From: an uncultured Methylophilus sp.
Lineage (GTDB): Bacteria > Pseudomonadota > Gammaproteobacteria > Burkholderiales > Methylophilaceae
DNA length: 8,066 bases
Assembly (NCBI GenBank): GCA_936943315.1
Contig: CAKZJM010000034.1
Coordinates: 1 to 8,066, forward strand
Reading direction: 5' to 3'
Under the pieces are notes generated by a model that was not told where the DNA came from, did not search any database, and was given only the letters and a program-made list of their open reading frames with translations. Both the position numbers and the translations under genes were made by a program. This document shows positions 1 through 6,652 of this stretch, in pieces. Position 1 is the stretch's first letter. Every line of letters starts with the position of its first letter.

Positions 1-1
1 G

Positions 2-694
2 CCACAAAAGCAATTCATTGAATCTCAGTCTGCACTGGAGCGCGCTAAATCAGCGCTCTACGCAGACTCTGAAAGATTAAGAATGTATGGCGGTCTGGAT
101 CAGCAGAGTGGATCTACCTACCTATTGAAAGCACCATTCAACGGCATCGTGATAGAGAAAAATGCAGTGATTGGTGAATTAGCCAATCCAGCAGATACCA
201 TTTTCACCATCGCGGACATGTCAACGGTGTGGATTGATGCCGATGTTCCAGAAAGGGATTTGCAATATCTGGAAGTCGGTAAAACAGCCAGTGTGACTGT
301 GACCGCTTATCCCGATGAGGTATTTACCGGGAAAGTGAGCTACCTATCTAGTGTGGTGGATAAAACCACCCGTACGGTCAAGGCGCGTATCGAACTGCCT
401 AATACAGAGCAAAAGCTTCGCATCGACATGTTTGCCAAGGTCGTTCTGAATCATTCTGGTACGAAGGATGTTCTAGTTGTACCTAATACATCTGTCGTGA
501 TGGTACAAGGTATCCCTAATGTCTACGTGAGCGAAGATGGCGGATTTAAAGCAAGAGCTGTAGAACTAGGTGCCCGATATAACGAGTATGTCGAAATCAA
601 AACTGGATTAACTGAAGATGAAAGCATCGTTCAGACAGGCGTATATGCTCTAAAAGCTCGACAACTCAAATCACAAATCAGTGATGAGCACTAG
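2..694 (+). CDS. czcB: HME-RND efflux periplasmic adaptor (CzcB/CusB-like), 5' truncated by window edge
   Basis: This is the membrane-fusion (adaptor) subunit that bridges an inner-membrane RND metal pump and an outer-membrane channel in the periplasm. The reading frame is open from base 2, so the first in-frame ATG (83) is internal and the true start lies upstream of the window; 230 residues are visible. In order they show the end of a helical hairpin (residues 1-28, rich in Q, E, A and R), then the second half of the lipoyl/barrel-sandwich domain (KAPFNGIV, residues 43-50). Next comes the beta-barrel segment, containing TIADMSTVWIDADV, and then the membrane-proximal domain with the GGFKARAVELGARYNEYVEI pattern typical of CzcB C-termini. 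The lipoyl, barrel and GGFKA patterns are those of the heavy-metal adaptor family. The gene ends 9 bases before the pump gene, and its TAG stop overlaps the pump's ribosome binding site, so the two are almost certainly one operon. The metal cannot be read from this part. Confidence 0.9.
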   Translation, partial: PQKQFIESQSALERAKSALYADSERLRMYGGLDQQSGSTYLLKAPFNGIVIEKNAVIGELANPADTIFTIADMSTVWIDADVPERDLQYLEVGKTASVTVTAYPDEVFTGKVSYLSSVVDKTTRTVKARIELPNTEQKLRIDMFAKVVLNHSGTKDVLVVPNTSVVMVQGIPNVYVSEDGGFKARAVELGARYNEYVEIKTGLTEDESIVQTGVYALKARQLKSQISDEH

Positions 695-698
695 GAGA
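693..698 (+). promoter_or_regulatory. Ribosome binding site of the RND pump gene, overlapping the adaptor stop codon
   Basis: AGGAGA lies 5 bases before the ATG at 704 and shares its first two bases with the TAG stop of the adaptor gene (692-694). This fixes the pump start at 704 and implies translational coupling, which suits subunits of one complex. Confidence 0.8.
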
Positions 699-703
699 AC
701 AGC

Positions 704-3700
704 ATGTTGAATTGGATATTAGATGCTGCCCTCAAATACAAGCTTCTTGTCATTCTTGCCTTTGTTGTCGTGGTTTTTTTCGGTGTCAAAGCATGGCAGG
801 AAGTCCCTCTAGATGCTTTCCCAGACGTGACTCCTGTGCAGGTAAACGTGTACACGGAGTCTCCTGGACTTGCTTCTGAAGATGTTGAAAAGCTAATTAC
901 TTTTCCAGTCGAGAGTTCTTTGGCTGGCCTGAAAGGTATTGAGGAGATTCGGTCAGTTTCATTGTTTGGTTTGTCTTATATCAGTGTTTATTTTTCTGAT
1001 ACTACTGACATACAACAGGCTCGCTTTTTGGTGGGTGAAAAGCTAGCTGATGCTCGCTCCAGAATGCCGGCAGGCTATGGCGAACCAACACTTGGCCCTA
1101 ACACATCAGGTTTAGGTCAGGTACTTTGGTATACCTTGAAGTCCGATAAGCAAAGCACTATGGATCTTCGCACATTGCATGACTGGAATGTGCGTATGGT
1201 GATGCGTACCGTACCCGGAGTCGATGACATCACATCCTGGGGAGGCAACGAGAAACAATTTCAGGTTCAAATCGACCCTCAAAAGCTATTCAAATATGGC
1301 CTGACCTTCTCTGAAGTCATCGACAGATTGGTGGCAAATAACCATCAGGTTGGTGGGCAATACGTCAATATTGGCCAAGAACAGTTCTTGGTGCGTGGCT
1401 TAGGGCTGGTTAAAAATAGCCGCGATATTCAACGTATCGTCGTCTCTGAGAACCAGGGTACGCCAGTCTATGTAGAAAACATTGCCAAAGTAGTTGAAGG
1501 CGCAGGCCCCCGTTTTGGTGCTGTTACGCAAGATGGCAAGGAAGTTGTGATGGGTATGGTACTTGCCAGGATTGGTGAAAATGCCCAGCAAGTGGTTGAT
1601 GCTGCCAAAGAGAAGTTGGAGCTGGTGAAAGCCACCTTACCTAAGGGTGTGACACTGGAAACTGTTTATGATCGAACCGCGATCATTGACAAGGCTATAC
1701 GTATGGCAGACCGCGCCATGATTGAGGGCGCATTGCTAGTCATTGCGGTGCTGTTCATGTTGCTTGGCGAAGTGCGTTCGGCTTTAGTCGTCGTTGTAGC
1801 AATCCCAATGGGCCGTCTGATCGCTTTTATCTTCATGGAGAAATATGGCATCTCAGCTAATCTGATGTCATTGGGTGGTTTGATTATTGGCCTAGGTATG
1901 ACCATTGATGGCCCACTGGTTCTTGTTGAGAACTGCTTCCGTCGTTTGGCTCACTTCGCTGGTCAAAAGGTAGATAGATCCAAAATCGTACTCGATGCTT
2001 CACGAGAGGTGATCAATCCAATCACTTTTGGTGTGTTGATCATCACAGTGGTTTTCCTGCCTATCTTCTCCCTGACGGGGCTGGAAGGGAAGCTATTTAA
2101 GCCCTTGGCCATCAACATGACTTTTGCCATGATTGGCTCAATGATCCTGACGCTGACACTTATTCCGGTGTTGTGTTCTTTGGCGTTGAAGCCAAAGGAA
2201 GAGAGAGATCCATGGCTGATTCGCTTAATCAAGCCTAAGTATGTATCTCTGCTGAAGTGGTGCTTGGCACATAAGAAGCTAGTCGTAGGCTCTACGGGTA
2301 TTGCCTTCATTGCCGCCTTAGCGATGTTTCCATTCCTGGGCAAAGAGTTTATGCCCAACCTGCAGGAACAGGACATTCTCTTTAGGGTGACAGGCATCCC
2401 TTCTACCTCACTTGAGCAATCTATTTCAGTCTCTGATCGTGTGGCGAAGAGCCTCAAAAAAATGCCCCAAGTGCAAAGCAGCCTGGCAATGATTGGTCGT
2501 GCAGAAAAGGGTGAAACCGCTGACGTGAACTACATGGAAGTACTAGTGCATTTAAAACCAGCAGACTCATGGCCTCAAGAAATTACCTATGGCGACCTCG
2601 CGCAGCAGCTCCAGGAGCAAGTTGAAAAAGATGTCCCTGAGGCTGTTATTTCGGCTTCTCAACCTATCCAGTCTCGGGTTGAAGAATTGATCTCGGGCGT
2701 CAGGGCAACTTTGTCTGCAAAAGTCTATGGTGAAGATCTTGCAACCATTGATCGTATCGCTAATCAGGTAAGAGCTGTGGTCTCCAAAGTTAATGGAGTT
2801 ACAGATCTGGCGTTGGAAGCCAACATAGGAAAACCGCAACTCATTATCAATGTGGATCGTGAAGCGATCGCCCGTTATGGCATTAATGCTGATGATATCT
2901 TACAAGTTGTGCAATCAGGCATTGGTGGCAAGCCCGTCTCTACGCTGATTGACGGTGTGAAGCGATTTGCCATCCAAGTTTGGTTACAACCGGAGTACCG
3001 CAGTGATATTCGAGCAATTAACGATATCCCCATTTCAACATCTCAGGGTGCGTTGATTCCGTTGTCTCAAGTTGCTAGCGTTGATATTGAAGAGGGTTAT
3101 TCATTTGTCAGACGTGAGCAATTGCAACGTTACGCAGTGATTCAAATGGACGTGCAAGGCCGGGACATTGATGGCTTTGTTAAAGAGGCCCAAGCCGCGA
3201 TTGAGCAGCAAGTAAAACTTCCAAGTGGTTATTGGATTCAATGGGGTGGCGCATTTGAGAACCAGCAACGAGCCATGACTAAGCTGGCAATCATTGTACC
3301 GCTTACCATTGGTCTGATATTCGTTCTTCTCTACACAGCCTTCCATTCACTACGTTATGCCGGACTGATTATTGCCAATGTGCCTTTCGCAGCAATCGGC
3401 GGCATTTTCTCTCTGGCAATTGCCGGCCAGTACCTCTCGGTGCCTGCGGCGATTGGCTTTATCGCAGTGTTCGGGGTGGCCATGTTGAACGGTATTGTCT
3501 TAGTGGAGTTTATCAATGGCTTACGCGAAGAAGGCAAGTCCGTAGATGAGGCTGTACTGGAAGGTACCACTCTCCGATTAAGGCCTGTGATGATGACGGC
3601 CATGGTAGAGATCTTTGGTTTGATCCCGTTCTTACTTGCAACCGGTGTCGGTTCAGAAATCCTTAGACCACTTGCTGTCGTGGTTATTGGAGGCCTTCTC

Positions 3701-3793
3701 ACGGCTACGGCACTTACCTTGGTTTTCCTGCCGGTTGCGTACGACTGGATGGAAACAAGGAGGGAGCTCAACGAAGCTAAAAACCCAAATTGA
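704..3793 (+). CDS. czcA: Heavy-metal efflux RND transporter, CzcA/CusA (HME) family
   Basis: This is a proton-driven inner-membrane pump that takes metal ions from the periplasm or membrane and passes them to an outer-membrane channel through the adaptor. It has 1,029 residues, close to CusA and CzcA. TM1 is near residues 8-30 and is followed by the first large periplasmic porter region. The family's TM2-TM4 block spans about 340-415 and includes NLMSLGG and DGPLVLVEN; D402 and E409 are the expected proton-relay acids. A second porter region follows, then the C-terminal TM block with GFIAVFGVAMLNGIVLVEF. TM4 has CusA-like spacing with one Asp and lacks the additional upstream Asp of CzcA (the DFG motif). 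However, the residues I align with CusA's copper methionines M573, M623 and M672 (from memory) are not Met, which favours a divalent cation over Cu/Ag. R371 inside a predicted TM helix is odd. The family is certain; the symbol and substrate are tentative. Confidence 0.93.
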   Translation: MLNWILDAALKYKLLVILAFVVVVFFGVKAWQEVPLDAFPDVTPVQVNVYTESPGLASEDVEKLITFPVESSLAGLKGIEEIRSVSLFGLSYISVYFSDTTDIQQARFLVGEKLADARSRMPAGYGEPTLGPNTSGLGQVLWYTLKSDKQSTMDLRTLHDWNVRMVMRTVPGVDDITSWGGNEKQFQVQIDPQKLFKYGLTFSEVIDRLVANNHQVGGQYVNIGQEQFLVRGLGLVKNSRDIQRIVVSENQGTPVYVENIAKVVEGAGPRFGAVTQDGKEVVMGMVLARIGENAQQVVDAAKEKLELVKATLPKGVTLETVYDRTAIIDKAIRMADRAMIEGALLVIAVLFMLLGEVRSALVVVVAIPMGRLIAFIFMEKYGISANLMSLGGLIIGLGMTIDGPLVLVENCFRRLAHFAGQKVDRSKIVLDASREVINPITFGVLIITVVFLPIFSLTGLEGKLFKPLAINMTFAMIGSMILTLTLIPVLCSLALKPKEERDPWLIRLIKPKYVSLLKWCLAHKKLVVGSTGIAFIAALAMFPFLGKEFMPNLQEQDILFRVTGIPSTSLEQSISVSDRVAKSLKKMPQVQSSLAMIGRAEKGETADVNYMEVLVHLKPADSWPQEITYGDLAQQLQEQVEKDVPEAVISASQPIQSRVEELISGVRATLSAKVYGEDLATIDRIANQVRAVVSKVNGVTDLALEANIGKPQLIINVDREAIARYGINADDILQVVQSGIGGKPVSTLIDGVKRFAIQVWLQPEYRSDIRAINDIPISTSQGALIPLSQVASVDIEEGYSFVRREQLQRYAVIQMDVQGRDIDGFVKEAQAAIEQQVKLPSGYWIQWGGAFENQQRAMTKLAIIVPLTIGLIFVLLYTAFHSLRYAGLIIANVPFAAIGGIFSLAIAGQYLSVPAAIGFIAVFGVAMLNGIVLVEFINGLREEGKSVDEAVLEGTTLRLRPVMMTAMVEIFGLIPFLLATGVGSEILRPLAVVVIGGLLTATALTLVFLPVAYDWMETRRELNEAKNPN

Positions 3794-3821
3794 TTTGGAG
3801 TTTTGGTTAATTAAGTGATCG

Positions 3822-3850
3822 GATCAGGTTGTATTTGTAGCAGCCTGATC
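3822..3850 (+). promoter_or_regulatory. Hairpin between the RND pump and ATPase genes
   Basis: GATCAGGTTG (3822-3831) pairs with CAGCCTGATC (3841-3850) over 10 base pairs, one of them G-U, around the 9-base loop TATTTGTAG. It begins 28 bases after the pump stop. No T-run follows, so it is a poor intrinsic terminator. It could be a weak attenuator, an mRNA-processing or stability element that uncouples ATPase from pump expression, or a DNA operator dyad. The pairing is seen directly; the role is inference. I saw no clear -35/-10 promoter in this gap. Confidence 0.45.
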
Positions 3851-3878
3851 ATTAGCATAAATGTTTCATGATTCCATT

Positions 3879-3884
3879 GAGGAG
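3879..3884 (+). promoter_or_regulatory. Ribosome binding site that points to a GTG start at 3891 for the ATPase
   Basis: GAGGAG lies 6 bases before an in-frame GTG at 3891, which is ideal spacing. The in-frame ATG at 3861, ten codons upstream, has no purine-rich site at the right distance, and its extra residues (MFHDSIEENI) would encode the Shine-Dalgarno sequence itself. Confidence 0.65.
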
Positions 3885-3890
3885 AATATC

Positions 3891-6137
3891 GTGAATAGAT
3901 CTAAGAATCATAAAAATGAAGCTAAGCAATGCAGTGATTGCATTGATAAAGAACCAGTAATTACTACTGCACTTTCAGAGGGTACATTGACAACCTCTTT
4001 ATCTACTGTAGATCAAGCAAGATTTCGTATTCCATCCATGGATTGTGCTTCTGAGGAAGCTGAGATTAGACGTGCGCTTGCAAAGATTGATGCAATCAAA
4101 AGCTTAAGATTTAATTTGGGCGCACGTGAACTGATCATAGATGCAGATGCGAATAGCATCCCATTAGCTATGGAGGCAATCAAGAAATCAGGTTTTGAAA
4201 CTGAATTAATCCTTGATGAGAAAAACTCTGAAGTCATTACAGCGTCTCCAAAAGGATTTTGGAGCAGTTGGGGCAAACCAATTGCCGGCTTGGTTTTGGC
4301 AGTAGCAGCCGAAGTCCTGGAGTTTGCATTTACAGGTACCCAAGAAATTCGATATCTTGGAATGGCTTTGGCTGGTCTCTCAATCGCTTTGACAGGGTTA
4401 GATGTTTATATAAAAGGACTCAAAGCATTTAATGATGGACGTTTAAACATCAATGCATTAATGACCATTGCTGTCACCGGTGCATTTTTCATTGGTCAAT
4501 GGCCTGAGGCTGCAATGGTGATGGCGCTCTATGCAATCGCAGAAGCTATCGAAGCTAAGGCTGTAGATAGAGCACGGAACGCAATTAAGAGCTTGATGGA
4601 ATTAACCCCAGAAGATGCTGAGGTTTTGCAATCGGATGGGGCATGGAAGCGTGAATTGGTCAAAGATATTCCAATTGATGCAAAAGTGCGTATTCGACCA
4701 GGTGAACGTATCCCGCTAGATGGCATTGTGATTTCCGGGCAGAGTGCTATAGACCAATCTCCTGTTACCGGCGAAAGCCTACCAGTGGATAAGTCTCCAA
4801 ATGATCAAGTGTTTGCCGGAACTATCAACCAAGCGGCTGAATTAGAGATTCGAATCACTGCCCTTTCTTCGAACAGCACAATATCCAGAATCATCAATGC
4901 GGTTGAGCAAGCCCAAGGTTCCCGGGCGCCGACACAGAGATTTGTAGATTCCTTTGCGGCGATCTATACACCCGCGGTTTTTGTTCTTGCGCTAATCGTG
5001 GCTCTCTGGATGCCATTCTTACTGGAATGGACCTGGATGAAGTCTATTTATAAAGCACTTGTATTACTGGTGATTGCTTGCCCGTGTGCGTTGGTGATAT
5101 CGACGCCTGTTACCGTAGTAAGTGGCCTTGCAGCAGCAGCGAGAAGAGGCATACTCATCAAAGGTGGAGTTTATCTTGAAGAGGCCCGTAAGATAAAAGC
5201 GGTTGCGCTAGACAAGACAGGAACGATTACTGAAGGAAAACCCAAGCTATCTAGCTTTGATGTATTTGATGTGCAGTCTAATCCCACTGAGTTAAAAAGT
5301 ATTGCCTATAGTTTGGCATCTCGGTCAGATCACCCCGTGTCAAAAGCAATTGCTGAGGGCTTATCTGGGCAAACTAAGGATGTGAAGAATTTCAAAGCTG
5401 TTGCTGGACGTGGAGTACAGGCCAAAATTGGAAACAGTACCTTTTTCTTGGGAAACCATCGCTGGATTGAGGAGATGAACCTTTGCTCCTCCGAATTGGA
5501 AATGCAATTAGCCAAACTAGAAAATGCCGGTCGCACGGTTAGCTTACTGGCCACTTCCGAAAAGGTGCTGGCAGTCTGCTCGGTAGCGGATACGATCAAA
5601 TCCTCTTCAAAAGAAGCGGTCTCAGAACTCATACGACTTGGAGTCACACCTGTAATGCTAACTGGGGACAATCTTGCTACCGCTAAAACGGTAGGTATCC
5701 AGGCTGGCATTAATGAAGTCAAAGGTAATCTCTTGCCAGAGGATAAATTAAAGGAAATTGAATCCCTTCAGCAACAATTTGGTGTGACTGCGATGACGGG
5801 TGATGGGATCAATGATGCGCCATCATTAGCACGAGCTGATATTGGTTTTGCGATGGGAGCAGCTGGGACACACACTGCGATGGAAGCAGCAGATGTTTTG
5901 GTAATGAATGATGATTTACGTAGGTTGCCTGAAACAATTCGCCTCTCAAAACAAACGCATGCCATTCTTTGGCAGAACATTGCTCTAGCCTTGGGCATCA
6001 AGTTTGTATTTTTATATCTTGCCTTATTTGACAATGCATCTATGTGGATGGCTGTCTTTGCTGATATGGGTGCAAGTTTGCTAGTGGTATTTAATGGTTT
6101 GAGATTGATTTACTTCAATCGGCAATCAAGAACCTAA
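3891..6137 (+). CDS. cadA: P1B-2 type heavy-metal (Zn/Cd/Pb) translocating ATPase, CadA/ZntA-like
   Basis: This is an inner-membrane ATPase that exports soft divalent cations, probably Zn, Cd and/or Pb, from cytoplasm to periplasm. Residue numbers below count from the alternative ATG at 3861 (758 residues); subtract 10 for the preferred GTG start at 3891 (748 residues). The N-terminus holds a CSDC pair (C24, C27) and one HMA domain in which the usual CxxC is MDCASEE (C62). About eight TM helices follow, TM1 near 141-156. The actuator motif is TGE (303-305), the TM6 metal site CPC (407-409), the phosphorylation loop DKTGT (D451), the nucleotide-domain HP is 491-492, TGDN is at 601 and GDGIND at 647-652. 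K714 and D735 in the last TM helices match, from memory, ZntA K693 and D714 including the 21-residue spacing, which marks the P1B-2 class rather than copper ATPases. All catalytic motifs are intact. It lies 97 bases behind the RND pump, giving a two-step cytoplasm-to-outside export route. cadA and zntA are equally defensible names. Confidence 0.94.
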   Translation: MNRSKNHKNEAKQCSDCIDKEPVITTALSEGTLTTSLSTVDQARFRIPSMDCASEEAEIRRALAKIDAIKSLRFNLGARELIIDADANSIPLAMEAIKKSGFETELILDEKNSEVITASPKGFWSSWGKPIAGLVLAVAAEVLEFAFTGTQEIRYLGMALAGLSIALTGLDVYIKGLKAFNDGRLNINALMTIAVTGAFFIGQWPEAAMVMALYAIAEAIEAKAVDRARNAIKSLMELTPEDAEVLQSDGAWKRELVKDIPIDAKVRIRPGERIPLDGIVISGQSAIDQSPVTGESLPVDKSPNDQVFAGTINQAAELEIRITALSSNSTISRIINAVEQAQGSRAPTQRFVDSFAAIYTPAVFVLALIVALWMPFLLEWTWMKSIYKALVLLVIACPCALVISTPVTVVSGLAAAARRGILIKGGVYLEEARKIKAVALDKTGTITEGKPKLSSFDVFDVQSNPTELKSIAYSLASRSDHPVSKAIAEGLSGQTKDVKNFKAVAGRGVQAKIGNSTFFLGNHRWIEEMNLCSSELEMQLAKLENAGRTVSLLATSEKVLAVCSVADTIKSSSKEAVSELIRLGVTPVMLTGDNLATAKTVGIQAGINEVKGNLLPEDKLKEIESLQQQFGVTAMTGDGINDAPSLARADIGFAMGAAGTHTAMEAADVLVMNDDLRRLPETIRLSKQTHAILWQNIALALGIKFVFLYLALFDNASMWMAVFADMGASLLVVFNGLRLIYFNRQSRT

Positions 6138-6160
6138 TACAAATAAACAGCTTTTATTTT

Positions 6161-6166
6161 AGGAGG
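6161..6166 (+). promoter_or_regulatory. Strong ribosome binding site fixing a TTG start for flgB
   Basis: AGGAGG, a consensus Shine-Dalgarno core, lies 6 bases before TTG at 6173. The family's usual N-terminus (KKLDAELNFHQAAL) begins four codons into the frame, so the TTG start gives a normal FlgB beginning and no ATG option fits better. Confidence 0.8.
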
Positions 6167-6172
6167 TCTAAA

Positions 6173-6613
6173 TTGATACTTAAGAAATTAGATGCTGAAC
6201 TTAACTTTCACCAAGCAGCACTGCGCGTACGCAACCAGCGCCAAGAATTACTCGCATCAAATATCGCCAACGCTGACACGCCCCAATACAAAGCGCGTGA
6301 CATTGACTTTCAATCTGCAATGCAGTCAGCGCTTCAACAAAGTGCTGGAGTTGGTCCTGCAACACAACCTGCAAGTGAAATGCAGCAAACCAATAATGCT
6401 CATATGAATGGTAATGCTGGCAATGGTTACCCCGGATCAGGTGACGTATTATTCCGATCATTGAGACAAGGATCCGTAGATGGCAATACCGTTGATATGG
6501 ACGTAGAGCGAAACGCTTATGTAGATAATGGAATTCGCTACGAAGCAAGCCTCACGATGATGACTGATAAAATCAAAGAGGTGATGGCGGCTATTAACGG
6601 GCAAGATAAATAA
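6173..6613 (+). CDS. flgB: Flagellar basal-body proximal rod protein FlgB
   Basis: FlgB is a structural subunit of the proximal rod, exported by the flagellar type III apparatus and assembled in the periplasm with FlgC, FlgF, FlgG and FliE. The product has 146 residues, slightly longer than the usual 130-140. The N-terminal rod signature SNIANADTPQYKARDIDF is at 29-46 and the C-terminal FlgB motif DGNTVDMDVERNAYVDNGIRYEAS starts at 103. Between them lies a low-complexity Q/N/G/A/P-rich linker (about 55-91), the variable part of the family. No cleavable signal peptide is visible, as expected for a type III substrate. Both conserved ends are intact, so it looks functional. It is out of place: flgB normally leads a flgBCDEF... 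operon, whereas here it sits 35 bases after a metal ATPase and before a permease. It may be co-transcribed with the ATPase, or be a duplicate or displaced copy. Identification is secure; the role in this setting is unknown. Confidence 0.93.
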   Translation: MILKKLDAELNFHQAALRVRNQRQELLASNIANADTPQYKARDIDFQSAMQSALQQSAGVGPATQPASEMQQTNNAHMNGNAGNGYPGSGDVLFRSLRQGSVDGNTVDMDVERNAYVDNGIRYEASLTMMTDKIKEVMAAINGQDK

Positions 6614-6652
6614 CGGTCACTATGGCATTATGCTGAGTCGAAATACTAATCT

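Noticed and set aside
1963..2457. 164-codon reverse-strand frame inside the RND pump gene
   Set aside because: Fully antisense to an intact, highly conserved coding sequence; its translation shows no recognisable domain.
3636..3818. 60-codon + strand frame overlapping the end of the RND pump gene
   Set aside because: It lies almost wholly within the pump gene in another frame, with no family resemblance; a shadow of the real gene.
6141..6159. AAATAAA/TTTATTT hairpin before flgB as a terminator
   Set aside because: The stem is only 7 A-T pairs with no GC core, and no T-run follows; AGGAGG comes immediately after. It may slightly affect flgB translation but does not look like a terminator.
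6192..6407. 71-codon + strand frame inside flgB
   Set aside because: A different frame from the clearly conserved FlgB product, without its own ribosome binding site.
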